A stretch of 21,497 bases of DNA. Source: Tritrichomonas musculus (Eukaryota; Parabasalia; Tritrichomonadida; Tritrichomonadidae). Shown here piece after piece: positions 1-9,297 of this stretch. The notes beneath the pieces are model-generated. The model did no database searches, had not been told where the DNA came from, and saw only the letters and a list, made by a program, of their open reading frames with translations. The position numbers and the translations under genes were made by a program. The stretch lies in the NCBI GenBank assembly GCA_039105265.1, contig JAPFFF010000495.1:1-21497 (forward strand). Reading direction: 5' to 3'. How positions within the stretch are numbered: the first letter of the stretch is position 1; each line of letters opens with the position of its first letter.

Positions 1-1583
1 GTATTCAGCTTGACCCAACATTCCCTAATACAGTTAATGATTTCCCGAAGACCAAAATTGTTTTAGAAGGTGATGAAAATTCTATTAACTTTATTGGAAA
101 ATGGGATGAGCATTTGTCAACACTTACATCAAAGATAATTGCTTATCATGGTGATAATCCTCTATACTCATATGGCGATTTTGATGGAACAAAGTCTAAG
201 TTTAATCCACCAGCTATTGCTCATGATGGGACAGGTGCATATTACGTAAATGGTTTGCTCACAAATTATCATTCATGCTATTGTATCTGTGAAGGAACTC
301 TTTGTGAAGATTATTGTAAAAAATATGCTGAAGATGCTCCTATCGTCAACTTTTCAGAATCATCAATATCGGCTACGGCAATAGGAAATCCAACAAGAAT
401 GATTGAATATGTTATTGTTGGCTCTGGAGAAGCATTTGGAAGGAGACCTTTCTTTGGCTTGCACGATTATCAATACAGATCCTTCATGATTACTAATGGA
501 GATTCTGAAACAAAGCAATATATATCAATTGAAGGAGCTCTAGACGATCCAGATGCAATTTCTTCTGTTTCTCATATCTTCCGAAATATCAATATTATGC
601 TTGCCAACCCTGGGTACTATACATTTAATAATCTTGAGCTTTACAACTGCGATTTTGAAAAGTATACTCCAAGTTCAACTGGTTCAAGTTCAGCCAAACT
701 TCTTGACAGTAAAACGTTCCATCTTAGGCAGTATGGAATGAGAGCTGATTTGCACTCACTAAGAAGTCTTCAAGATAATAAACTATTAAGTCCATGTTCA
801 CTCTACTTGACAGTTGATGGTGATCATGATCTAACAATGATTTCCATTGAAGATACAAATATAGTCAAGCTTCATTCAAATTCAGCACATGACGATGACG
901 ACGATAAAAATGGTAAAAACACTAAATCTGACGAACCTATCACAATTGACTCATCTCATCTTATTGATAATGGACCTACATACATATCTCATGTCGGCAA
1001 CAGTTATGATAATCCATTGATCGTTCGCTGGAATGCTCGTGATTCAATATTTCACCATGATGATATTCCATTAATGAACATTGATGTTAGTGGAACAGAT
1101 GGCGATGAAGCTTTCATTCAATTCGATGGAAGATCTTGGACTGACAAATTCCATAATCTTACATCTCGCATTACAGTTATTCACGGATTGTTAGACATTC
1201 ATATCATGACACCTGTCAAAGATCTTCAGGAACATCATTTTTCCGGACAGCCACCTCATGTAAATCTTGTTGGTGATGCTGATTATTATATTAATGATAT
1301 CAAGCAAATTTCAATATTCTCACCTGGAAATCATAACTTAGATGGCGATAACGATGAAATTGATACTCGATCTCGAACCAAAACTACAATGATTATATTT
1401 GGTCTTATTATTGCTGGATTTGTTATTGCTTTAATTGTCTTTCTAAAAACACCAAAAGGTGATAATGATATGCCAAAGATGAGAATCGTTCCTCAACATG
1501 ATACTCAAGAAGATGACCAACTTGCTAGTTATCTTAATGTTGATGATGATGATAGTAATGCTCAATTCAAATCAGCAAATTAA
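1..1583 (+). CDS. Type I surface membrane protein, C-terminal part (5' end outside window)
   Basis: The frame is open from base 3 with no start codon, so the N-terminus lies outside the window; about 526 codons are visible. I do not recognise the family. Most of the visible protein is a polar, aromatic-rich and probably beta-rich ectodomain. It has a cysteine cluster (five Cys within 14 residues, bases 276-317, spacing C-x-C-x-C-x4-C-x3-C) and an Asp/Asn/Lys-rich low-complexity patch near bases 885-935. One strongly hydrophobic segment (about bases 1389-1445, after an Arg/Lys-containing stretch) is the only transmembrane helix. It is followed by an acidic cytoplasmic tail of about 45 residues containing a run of Asp. 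This fits a single-pass surface protein with a large extracellular part. The stop codon overlaps a TAAA, as expected for a trichomonad polyadenylation signal. The gene converges on the RRM gene downstream. Confidence 0.75.
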   Translation, partial: IQLDPTFPNTVNDFPKTKIVLEGDENSINFIGKWDEHLSTLTSKIIAYHGDNPLYSYGDFDGTKSKFNPPAIAHDGTGAYYVNGLLTNYHSCYCICEGTLCEDYCKKYAEDAPIVNFSESSISATAIGNPTRMIEYVIVGSGEAFGRRPFFGLHDYQYRSFMITNGDSETKQYISIEGALDDPDAISSVSHIFRNINIMLANPGYYTFNNLELYNCDFEKYTPSSTGSSSAKLLDSKTFHLRQYGMRADLHSLRSLQDNKLLSPCSLYLTVDGDHDLTMISIEDTNIVKLHSNSAHDDDDDKNGKNTKSDEPITIDSSHLIDNGPTYISHVGNSYDNPLIVRWNARDSIFHHDDIPLMNIDVSGTDGDEAFIQFDGRSWTDKFHNLTSRITVIHGLLDIHIMTPVKDLQEHHFSGQPPHVNLVGDADYYINDIKQISIFSPGNHNLDGDNDEIDTRSRTKTTMIIFGLIIAGFVIALIVFLKTPKGDNDMPKMRIVPQHDTQEDDQLASYLNVDDDDSNAQFKSAN

Positions 1584-1933
1584 ATTTTTTATTTATTTAT
1601 TTATTTATTTATCTTTCTAAAACAAATTCTGAACACATCAAATTATTTCATTTGATAATTTTTTTTTCTAATTATTTCTAGTACACTAAATGCAGTATAG
1701 CTTGCGAATCATCATATGTTTAAAGAGCAAAGAAAGGTGATAAATGCAAAGCTCTGTTTTATACAATTATAATTATAAATAAAACAACATAAATTATATT
1801 CAATAAGAGAATGTAGAAAGACAGGATAAATTATAATACAATTACAAAAATAGGGATAAAGGACTCTCTCTAGAAAGGAATGAATAATTTGGTATGGGAT
1901 TATTATTGAATATCAAATGGTCCAAAACTATTT
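1584..1933. other. Convergent intergenic spacer
   Basis: These 350 bases separate two convergent 3' ends. They hold the ATTT microsatellite and plain AT-rich sequence. I see no further gene, RNA or repeat. Confidence 0.7.
1588..1612. repeat. (ATTT)n microsatellite
   Basis: About five tandem copies of ATTT lie directly after the stop codon of the membrane-protein gene, in its probable 3' untranslated region. Simple slippage repeat; no function seen. Confidence 0.85.
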
Positions 1934-2911
1934 TTATTGCATTTGGTAAAGAGCAGGAGGTTGAGGCGCTTGGGGAGGTTGAACTGGTTGTAAAGGTTGT
2001 GGTTGTGTTGGTTGTTGATTTGTTGCTGGTAAATTTGGTTGAGGTACGAAGGCTGGCATTTGAACATTTGGTATTTGACCCGGAACAATTTGACCTGGTA
2101 CAAGTTGTCCTGGTGGAAGTTGTCCTGGTGGTAGTTGTCCTGGAGCAATCTGACCTGGTGGAAGTTGGCCTGGTGGTAGTTGTCCAGGAGGTATAAATCC
2201 TGGTGGATAAACCATAGGGGACAGCATATTTGGATACATTAACGGATTAAGCATTTGGCGTTGGATAATAGGAAGCAAGCTTGGTGTATGCAAAATTTTT
2301 TCAACGAGCTGTTCCTCATTACTTACGTTTGCAGCTTTAATTAGAGCATCAACATCCAGATTGTCGCTTCTTTTACTATCATTTTTTCCTCTATCTCTAT
2401 CATGTGGCTCATCGTCATGATAGCGTTTTCGTTTCGGTTTATCATCGTCAGAATAATCATCTTTATATTTCTTATCATAATTTCTGGACCGGCTTCCTTT
2501 ATCTCTTTTGCTATTTCCTCGATCTCGATCCCTATCTTTATCATGATCTCTATCTCGACTGTGTTCTTTATTACTTGATCGGTTATTTTTTTCTTTGTCA
2601 AAGAATTCTTGGCTATTTTCCAGATTTTGCGGTGTACTTTCATGTCCCCATCTACAGCGAATCTGTTTTCCGCAATGAGTTGAATTATCATAAAGACGCA
2701 TTGCTTTAACAGCGTCTTCTTCATTCCCAAATGAAACAAATCCATATCCACGAAGATGATGGCTTGAGTCTCTAGGAAGGTAAATATGACCGAGACTTTT
2801 TATATTTCGAAATATGTCTCGTACATCTTCTTCATTGTATGTATATGGCAAGTTACCAACAAAAATTGTATTTTCTCGTTCTTTCTTGACATTGGAACTT
2901 GAATCTTGCAT
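1934..2911 (-). CDS. RRM RNA-binding protein with charged RD/RS-like region and PGQ-repeat tail
   Basis: A 325-residue probable nuclear RNA-binding or splicing-associated protein. An N-terminal RNA recognition motif spans about residues 14-88: RNP2 is IFVGNL (16-21) and RNP1 is RGYGFVSF (54-61), both with the aromatic residues that stack on RNA. Residues 108-183 are an extremely charged Arg/Asp/Lys/Ser-rich stretch with RD and RS dipeptides, resembling SR-related proteins. A short helical segment follows (about 186-222). The tail is Pro/Gln-rich and includes eight successive five-residue repeats of the type PPGQL (241-280), then a PQ-rich end. ATG at 2911 is chosen because it sits 13 codons before the first RRM strand. 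The stop codon overlaps TAAA. The RRM call is firm; the exact role (splicing, 3' processing or other) is not determined. Confidence 0.85.
   Translation of the reverse strand: MQDSSSNVKKERENTIFVGNLPYTYNEEDVRDIFRNIKSLGHIYLPRDSSHHLRGYGFVSFGNEEDAVKAMRLYDNSTHCGKQIRCRWGHESTPQNLENSQEFFDKEKNNRSSNKEHSRDRDHDKDRDRDRGNSKRDKGSRSRNYDKKYKDDYSDDDKPKRKRYHDDEPHDRDRGKNDSKRSDNLDVDALIKAANVSNEEQLVEKILHTPSLLPIIQRQMLNPLMYPNMLSPMVYPPGFIPPGQLPPGQLPPGQIAPGQLPPGQLPPGQLVPGQIVPGQIPNVQMPAFVPQPNLPATNQQPTQPQPLQPVQPPQAPQPPALYQMQ
2072..2191 (-). repeat. 15-bp coding tandem repeat (PPGQL, 8 copies)
   Basis: Eight in-frame copies of a 15-base unit encode x-P-G-Q-L/I pentapeptides inside the RRM protein. The copies vary at the third codon positions and in the first residue (P, A or V), so the array is not a very recent expansion. 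Confidence 0.85.
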
Positions 2912-3273
2912 CAGATTTTAATAATATATTATTTGACATGTTATATGAAAAGATTTCAAATTGATTGTAGACACTTTTTCTGAGAATTCCCTTCATTTTT
3001 CAAAAAAGGTATGTTATTTTTATCGATATGAAAAATAAAATATTGATGAGCTGATCAAATATATTATAAAAAATATGTGATTTTGTATTTCTAATTTTTT
3101 TTTTTTTTTTACGAATGAAATATCCTCAGTAGCATTTAAAAATGTTTGGATTTGAACATGTTCCAGTAAAGCAATATAATAATGATATATATTTGTGATA
3201 TTTGAAAAAGATTTATGCATTAATATATAAATATGATTTTATATAACAAAAAAGATCTTTTGTCCTTTTGAAG
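2912..3273. other. Intergenic region upstream of RRM gene
   Basis: About 360 AT-rich bases lie between the RRM gene's start and the 3' end of the glycosyltransferase-like gene; both genes are on the minus strand. They must hold the RRM gene's promoter. A T-homopolymer lies near 3096-3110. A 66-codon minus-strand open frame here is AT-rich chance coding and is not called. Confidence 0.6.
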
Positions 3274-4359
3274 TTAATAGAACGCAATAATAGATGTATC
3301 ATTGATCAATTTTCTGTCTTCGATTTTAATAGTAAGTTTTGATGCTATTTTGTATTTATCTCCTCGAAATTTAGCAATTTCAAAATTTTCAGCAAGTTTA
3401 CTCAGATATTCATATCCGTGAAAACTGCCAATGTTATATGAGCTGCATTCATCTCCAAGCGAAACAACTGGAATTTGTTCATCCATCCATCCGGGAATCC
3501 AAGTATCATAACGATCCATTCCAAAGTAAAAACTTGGTATATCATCAATATTTAACTTATTATTTTTTAGGGATAAAATGATAAAATCATTGGAATAGAT
3601 TGAGTTATCAATGAAATTAATGTTGCGCAGAAGATCTCTAGAGTAAAAAGATTGTAAATAAGAATTTAGGTGTGATCGGTTAAATTCGGCATTTTTTAAT
3701 TGTAGCTTTAAAGCGCATCTTTTCCCTATTGCTGAAAACTGTTGATTTTTTATGCTAAAAAATGTTGATAAAAAGAAAATTTTTTCTCGAACCTCAAGTG
3801 GTAAAATTGCAGTACTTTTAATTAAGCATAGAATGTCCGTCTTTATAACTTGATATATTTTGTTAAATAAATCGTCAATATAAATTATTCCTAATTCGTC
3901 ACTTTCAATTTTAGGGAGTTGCTTGATTTTTCTAAACTCTTCTTCTTCATTTTGTAAATTGTTTATAAATTCATTGTAAAATTGAATTCCATTTTGGTTA
4001 AAACAAGTATATATTTCTGATTGTGGAAAAACTGCTTTCCATGACTTTAAGCAAATTTTAAATTCAGATATTTCCTCTTTATTTCTGAAATTTGGAAAGA
4101 TAAATACAATACTAATTGAAAACGTTTTTGAATTGTTACTAAGAGAAATATTTTGGATACCTGAAGCATAACTTAGTTTAGGATATGAAAGAAATATATT
4201 TCCTTGAAAGTATTTTTCTTTTGATTCCTGATGATATTGATATTGAAAGTAAAAAATATTTATTAAAGTAATTGGAATAAACACTTTAATTAAGATACCT
4301 AAAACAAAATCAGTGGTGTTGCTATATGTACAGAACAAATTGTGTTTTTTCTGATTCAT
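3274..4359 (-). CDS. Glycosyltransferase-like type II membrane protein
   Basis: A 361-residue protein with a short cytoplasmic N-terminus and one transmembrane signal anchor (about residues 18-39), the topology of Golgi glycosyltransferases. The luminal part has a beta-strand then helix beginning SISIVFIFPNF (81-91). Next comes the segment IYIDDLFNKIYQVIKTDILC (159-178), similar to the helix-strand before the metal-binding motif in a GT-A-like nucleotide-sugar transferase family. A later block around IPSFYFG...YDTWIPGWM (274-292) resembles that family's IPPFxxGRxxWDNW motif. Where relatives have N-x-D followed by IIL, this protein has K-S-T followed by AIL (181-186), so the usual metal-binding Asp may be missing. 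Family comparison is from memory. Start ATG at 4359 places the anchor correctly. Donor and acceptor cannot be told. Confidence 0.6.
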   Translation of the reverse strand: MNQKKHNLFCTYSNTTDFVLGILIKVFIPITLINIFYFQYQYHQESKEKYFQGNIFLSYPKLSYASGIQNISLSNNSKTFSISIVFIFPNFRNKEEISEFKICLKSWKAVFPQSEIYTCFNQNGIQFYNEFINNLQNEEEEFRKIKQLPKIESDELGIIYIDDLFNKIYQVIKTDILCLIKSTAILPLEVREKIFFLSTFFSIKNQQFSAIGKRCALKLQLKNAEFNRSHLNSYLQSFYSRDLLRNINFIDNSIYSNDFIILSLKNNKLNIDDIPSFYFGMDRYDTWIPGWMDEQIPVVSLGDECSSYNIGSFHGYEYLSKLAENFEIAKFRGDKYKIASKLTIKIEDRKLINDTSIIAFY

Positions 4360-4521
4360 TTATCATTTTTCTAAAGTAATTTATGAAGTTAACCAAATAA
4401 GAATTATTAAAGTTAACTGCATCAAATTCTATTAAAAATAAATATAGAAAATAAGTATTATTCTTTTATTATTATTAAACATAATTATAGTATGTATAAA
4501 AAAAAAATAATATAAAAATGA

Positions 4522-6783
4522 TCATTGGAAAATTTCAATAATATTAATATCTTTTGCATCTGTTCTCAGCATTAAAAGTTTTTTGGCAAGAGACATTGCA
4601 CCTTTCGAAAGAGTCAAATCGTTGATTGCACTTTCCACAAGATTTGAAGAAACTGTCATTATATGAGATACTTTAACTAATTCGCTTGTTTTTTCGTCAA
4701 TTTCTTGAACATTCATTAAAGATAGTGCAGATTGGTATTCTGTCACATCCATCATTAAATTTAATGCCCCAGTAATGTTAAATCTATAATTTAATAAATG
4801 TTCAGTAATACTATTAAACAAAGAGTTTCCAAGGACAGTTAGAAAAGATACCTTATTATCACCATTAATATAATCACTAATTCCGTTTAACATTTTTTTC
4901 AAAAAATGGCAAAATTGCTTACAGGCTTCGGTAATGAAAGGAAGAGAATCTTCTGGAATAACAAAATCTGACTTTTTCTGTTGAGTACTGAGAATTTTAA
5001 GAGAATGATTTTTAGCGCAATCAATGCATGCTTGTAAGCCAATAACTGTTTCTTTTTCTAAATTTTCAATTAATTCATCTTTTTGTCGCAAATAAAGTGA
5101 ATGAGCATCTGAATAAGGCCTTAAAATTTCTTTCAACGTAGAAATATAAACATCTTCTAAGCTTAAAATGTTAGAATTTATTAGCATAATTATTTTCAAA
5201 AACTTTGGGATATTATGGTCATCATCTTGATTTTGAGAAATATAATTTGAACAAACTTTTATAAATGAAGTCATAAGCGGACTGAAATTGTTATTCATGA
5301 ATATTTTAATTAATTTTTTCAAATTTGATGCTGTTTGATCTGGAAATGAAAGTAACGCGCAACGAGTTAGAGAAGCTTTTGATATTGAAATAAATTCTGG
5401 AAGTAATTCTTCATCAAAAACATTAAATGGATTAATAATATCCTCAGATTTTGTGAATATTGTGATAGGTCTTTTTGCTTTTTCAAGCTTATCAAAAGTT
5501 GGACTCAGTTTTTGACGAAGAACTGCTGTATAAACTTTAATTTCAATAGCTCCATAACATTTTTGATGGTTACTGAATAGTTCATCTAGAAATGATTGAA
5601 CTATTATAAATTCTTGATTGTCAATTTTCCAAATATCGTTTATTAGTTGTCTTGTTCGTTCATACATTGTATCTAGCGCTGTACAATATTCTTCTATTCT
5701 GTTAGATACATAGAAGTGAAGAACACCGCTTACAAATGTTGATAAAATTCCAGCAACTTTCTTTATATATCTCATTTTAACAGTTTGCGATCTATCGAAT
5801 ATTTCACAAATTCTTGGCCATAATTTTTTGCAATCGTTGGTGATAAAAGTGCAAAATGTGTCATAATGAGATAAAATACGAGAAGTTTCATCTTGTAAAA
5901 TAGAATCATCATACATTAATTTAATTCCTTGCTCAGAACTAAAAACTAAAGATTTACCTATAAAGTTGTTAATTGCATCTTCTCCAACTCCTAATAAAAA
6001 GAGTGATGATGATATGTTTTTGAGTTCATCAACATTATCATTTTTATCATCATTAAATTGCTTAAGAAGAGTCATAATCAAAATTGATTGATGTTTTTTA
6101 ATGTTTTGAAAAGCTGTTTGTGCAACTTTTTGTTTTACAGCAATATCGACAATTTTGAGTAATTTGGAAACATATTCAGCTGTTCTATGAAGATTTACGT
6201 ATTTTGTGGTCATTCCCTTTGTACTTTTCATATTAATTAGGAAATTATAATAATAATAGTTTTCTGCTTCTCTTTTAATTAAGGACTCAAGTAATTCTTC
6301 ATCACCTGGTTCACCAAAACTGAGTCCATTTGCTTTTTTTAATTTTTCTTTGATTTTTTCGAAATCTTCATCTAAATCATATATGGAAATATCTTTAAGA
6401 TAGTTTTGTACCATTACAGCTCTTGATACAATTGTTGTTGCAGTATCAAGTTTGTCTGTAATATGAGTAAAATTGACTGCTAATTGCGAACAAAATTGTG
6501 CAAGATCCTGTGAATTTGAATGAACTTTATCTAAACCAAATGAAATTACAGCAAGATTTTGATTGAATTTTCCAAGTTTTGATCCCGCCTCACCAGCCCG
6601 ATTTCGAAGCTCCATGCATAAAAGCCGACGTTCATTTTCAAGTTCAATTTGTAAATCGTTAATTTGTTTGGACATTTGGGCCACTTCAAATTTTTCTGGA
6701 AGTTCTTTTCTTGAATGATAGATTTTTTCGTATATAGGGCCTAATTTTGACTCAAGTAAGCATATTGCGGGATCTGAATTCAT
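4522..6783 (-). CDS. SEC10: Exocyst complex subunit Sec10-like (EXOC5)
   Basis: Sec10 is a subunit of the octameric exocyst, which tethers secretory vesicles to the plasma membrane before SNARE fusion. The 753-residue length is close to the roughly 700-850 of the family. The N-terminal 150 residues are long amphipathic helices of tethering-complex type, including a stretch like the Sec10 'LDxAxxxVxRAxxxxxYL' helix. The rest is all-helical (CATCHR-like). The last 100 residues match the Sec10 C-terminal pattern: a 'H-x3-Y/F-x-F-x3-G' helix, then DVTEY near residue 680 (DVNEY in animal Sec10), then a helix ending 'LLMLRTDAK' (LRxDYR in relatives). The open frame extends upstream to 6822 without an ATG; 6783 is the first in-frame ATG, so I use it. 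Minus-strand neighbour of the glycosyltransferase-like gene, 162 bases before it. Another CATCHR tether (COG4 or Vps53-like) is the main alternative. Confidence 0.72.
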   Translation of the reverse strand: MNSDPAICLLESKLGPIYEKIYHSRKELPEKFEVAQMSKQINDLQIELENERRLLCMELRNRAGEAGSKLGKFNQNLAVISFGLDKVHSNSQDLAQFCSQLAVNFTHITDKLDTATTIVSRAVMVQNYLKDISIYDLDEDFEKIKEKLKKANGLSFGEPGDEELLESLIKREAENYYYYNFLINMKSTKGMTTKYVNLHRTAEYVSKLLKIVDIAVKQKVAQTAFQNIKKHQSILIMTLLKQFNDDKNDNVDELKNISSSLFLLGVGEDAINNFIGKSLVFSSEQGIKLMYDDSILQDETSRILSHYDTFCTFITNDCKKLWPRICEIFDRSQTVKMRYIKKVAGILSTFVSGVLHFYVSNRIEEYCTALDTMYERTRQLINDIWKIDNQEFIIVQSFLDELFSNHQKCYGAIEIKVYTAVLRQKLSPTFDKLEKAKRPITIFTKSEDIINPFNVFDEELLPEFISISKASLTRCALLSFPDQTASNLKKLIKIFMNNNFSPLMTSFIKVCSNYISQNQDDDHNIPKFLKIIMLINSNILSLEDVYISTLKEILRPYSDAHSLYLRQKDELIENLEKETVIGLQACIDCAKNHSLKILSTQQKKSDFVIPEDSLPFITEACKQFCHFLKKMLNGISDYINGDNKVSFLTVLGNSLFNSITEHLLNYRFNITGALNLMMDVTEYQSALSLMNVQEIDEKTSELVKVSHIMTVSSNLVESAINDLTLSKGAMSLAKKLLMLRTDAKDINIIEIFQ

Positions 6784-6838
6784 TTTATCAATAAAATTTT
6801 GAATCTTTTGAATTTTATTCAATCTTTTTTTTATTTCT

Positions 6839-6848
6839 AAACGATAAT
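6839..6848 (-). promoter_or_regulatory. TTATCGTT motif upstream of Sec10 gene
   Basis: On the minus strand this reads ATTATCGTTT, about 56 bases before the chosen ATG. The same octamer in the same sense precedes eIF3j and the transposase gene. The TATCGT core resembles the Myb recognition elements described in Trichomonas vaginalis promoters. Function is inferred only. Confidence 0.35.
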
Positions 6849-7578
6849 ATCTCGATTTAAAATGAAGAAATATGATATTATTTGTAAGTATTTAACTATT
6901 ATATTTAAAAAAATGTATATATTTCATTTAAAATTAATTAAAGATATTATTAAAAAAAAAAAAAAATATCAATTTCATTCATTATTTGGTCTTAAATTAA
7001 TTTATTTATGATAAGAAATATCTTATATGATATGATTTAAAAACGATACTTGAATAAACCAATTGATTTTGTCCAAAATGGGCACAATTTCGATTTATGG
7101 AAATATAAAAATTATATTTTTCACTGTTGTATTTCAAATATCTCACGATCTTTGTAAATTCAAGTTCTTGAAAAACGTTTTTTTATTATTTACTATATTT
7201 GTATTTACTATATTTGAATTTAGCAAAAAAATCATTTTCTTTTTATGAAAGCCATTTTTATTTCAATAATAGTTAAGAATAATAGAACAAATTGTTATAT
7301 CTTACAATTTATATATATATCGTCAAATGCAAATATAGCTTTTCCATTTATTCAAAAAACAAAAAAATTGAATATTGTGTTTGGGGATATTCCTTATTTC
7401 ATAATGCTTTTCGTTTCTCAATTCTGTATTTATTTAAATTTAGCAATCATATGAAAGATAACAATCTGTAAAAGTGTGTTATTTCTGCTTTATTGTATTA
7501 AAATAGCGTCTTAATACAAATTGAACAACTTTTTTTGCATTTTTATTATACATTTCTAAAAAAAAGAAAATAATAAAA

Positions 7579-7597
7579 ATCGATTAATCGATCGATT
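7579..7597. promoter_or_regulatory. Overlapping ATCGAT palindromes
   Basis: Two overlapping perfect palindromes, ATCGATTAATCGAT (7579-7592) and AATCGATCGATT (7586-7597), stand out from the surrounding AT-rich sequence about 310 bases before the kinase start. Could be a protein-binding site or chance; no family is assigned. Confidence 0.25.
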
Positions 7598-7905
7598 ATT
7601 TTTTAAATAATTATTATAAAAAGTTCTTTTAAAAAAAATTGTGTTTATCATTTCATATCACATATATTGAAAAAATTTATATTTTTGATAGACATCAACA
7701 AATCATAGAGATTTATTAATTCTAAATTTATTTTATATATATAAAATTATCATTGTTACTTTAATTTAGCATCGAATGATTGTTTATGACAATTTTGTAT
7801 TAAAGATTTCAAACTTTTTCAATATTTTTTTACGAAATTGGTTTATAACGGCTAAACATTCCGATTTTCGAAAAAAGAAAGAAAGTAAAAATAGTCAAAC
7901 AAAAG

Positions 7906-9297
7906 ATGAAGTCATATTCATCATTTCAATTTAAGTACATTAAAAAAATTGGAATAGGAAGTTTTGGTGACGTATATTTAGCACGCAGCCAAAGTAACAA
8001 ACAGTATTATACAATTAAAAAAGCGTCAACATCATCATCTCAAAATCAACTTTATAATGAAGCACAATTTTATAAGCTTTTGTCTGAAACTATTGGTTTC
8101 CCAGCCTGTTATTTTTATGGAAATCATTCAAACAACCATTTATTAGTTCTTGAATATCTTGGGAAAACGTTACAAGAACTTTTCGAAATGTGCAATAAAA
8201 AATTTTCTCTTAAAACGGTATTAATGATTGCAGATCAACTTCTTCAAAGGATCGAACATCTGCATTCAAAAGGTATAGTACATAGAGATATTAAACCATC
8301 CAATTTTCTTATTGGGCATGGACTCAAAAAGCATTCTATATTTCTTATTGACTTCGGCCTTTCAAAGAAGTTTGTTCATTTTTCTTCTCAAGCAAATTTC
8401 CCCATAATAAACCAGACTAAGCCTGATTGTCATTTTCAGAGTCAGAGTATGTTTACAATCTCAAAGTATACTCTTTGCAATCCTGCAAAATATCAAGTCA
8501 AAAAAATAGAAATAAATCCTAAATTTGATAAAGAAAATAGAAGATTACAATCAAAATATATTGAAGAGGAAGCAGATATTAAACAAAGTTTTGTTGGAAC
8601 ATACAATCATTTCAAAGAGTTTCCTAAGAATAATGAACAGAATTCTCAACTCCAAAGAGATGAATTTAAAAGTGAGCATTCTAAATCAAATATTTTACAC
8701 ATTCCTTTGACATTTAATAACCCTGTTGTTGGAACGCTTCGTTTTGGTTCTCTTAATTCTAACAATGGAATTGAATATTCACGGCGTGATGATCTTGAAT
8801 CAATTGGATATATGCTTATTTATTTTTTGAAAGGATGTCTTCCTTGGGAATCGATGAAAGCAGATTCAATGAATGTACTTGTATCGAAAATAGCCAAAAA
8901 AAAAGAGGAAGTTTCACTTGAAAAACTTTGTTCTGGTATTCCAGGCGAATTTTTGTCATTCATGCAATCAGTTCGATCATTGGGCTTTGAAGACAAACCA
9001 AATTATGCAGAATATAGGGCGTTGTTCAAAAATTTATTTATTAAAATGAATTATATTTATGACCTCGAATTTGATTGGTGTAAAAATCAAAAAGTAAAGT
9101 ATGACGGTAATAACTTTTCTGATGTAAAAAAGGATGATGAAACGATGAAAATTTACTTTTCACATTCTTCAACTCCAGTTGTTATGAGAAAAAATGCTGC
9201 TGTACAGCTTTTAAAAATGCAAAAAAAAAAAGTCGATATAGCAAGTAGAAGGACATCAGGAATGACATGGTTAAATATTGTTTCAAATATCAAGTAG
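7906..9297 (+). CDS. CK1 (casein kinase 1) family protein kinase with activation-segment insertion
   Basis: A 463-residue Ser/Thr kinase. Glycine loop GIGSFG (16-21), ATP-binding Lys in YTIK (K38), alpha-C Glu in NEAQFY (E52), catalytic HRDIKPSN (126-133) with D128, K130 and N133, and DFG (149-151) are all present, so it should be active. The block from GTLRFGS (276-282) to SRRDDLES (292-299) is the CK1-family hallmark that replaces the usual APE motif. Between DFG and GT there are about 125 residues, against about 24 in ordinary CK1. The extra 100 residues (about 160-262) are polar, Lys/Gln/Asn/Ser-rich and probably disordered. A basic 70-residue tail follows the kinase domain. ATG at 7906 lies right before the first kinase strand. 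Trichomonads have a large CK1 family; substrates cannot be inferred. Confidence 0.9.
   Translation: MKSYSSFQFKYIKKIGIGSFGDVYLARSQSNKQYYTIKKASTSSSQNQLYNEAQFYKLLSETIGFPACYFYGNHSNNHLLVLEYLGKTLQELFEMCNKKFSLKTVLMIADQLLQRIEHLHSKGIVHRDIKPSNFLIGHGLKKHSIFLIDFGLSKKFVHFSSQANFPIINQTKPDCHFQSQSMFTISKYTLCNPAKYQVKKIEINPKFDKENRRLQSKYIEEEADIKQSFVGTYNHFKEFPKNNEQNSQLQRDEFKSEHSKSNILHIPLTFNNPVVGTLRFGSLNSNNGIEYSRRDDLESIGYMLIYFLKGCLPWESMKADSMNVLVSKIAKKKEEVSLEKLCSGIPGEFLSFMQSVRSLGFEDKPNYAEYRALFKNLFIKMNYIYDLEFDWCKNQKVKYDGNNFSDVKKDDETMKIYFSHSSTPVVMRKNAAVQLLKMQKKKVDIASRRTSGMTWLNIVSNIK

Larger units (their letters stand above)
6784..7905. other. AT-rich divergent intergenic region
   Basis: About 1.1 kb lies between the divergently transcribed Sec10-like and CK1-like genes, so it should contain both promoters. 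It is very AT-rich with an A-homopolymer near 6951-6965. Two open frames of 60-70 codons around 7063-7454 have only AT-driven composition (Phe/Ile/Lys/Asn), no recognisable motif and no conserved look, so no gene is called. A TAACGG Myb-type core occurs at 7846-7851, about 55 bases before the kinase ATG. A cluster of CGAT palindromes sits near 7579-7597. Confidence 0.6.

Noticed and set aside
1894-2709. Plus-strand and minus-strand open frames inside the RRM gene
   Set aside because: Shadows of the RRM coding sequence, caused by its repeats and codon bias; the RRM frame carries RNP1 and RNP2.
6784-6822. Thirteen-codon extension of the Sec10-like protein to 6822
   Set aside because: The extension starts at TTG; the first in-frame ATG is at 6783.
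7063-7454. Two small open frames (61 and 69 codons)
   Set aside because: Composition is that of random AT-rich DNA (Phe, Ile, Lys, Asn); no motif, and the first lacks an ATG at its beginning.
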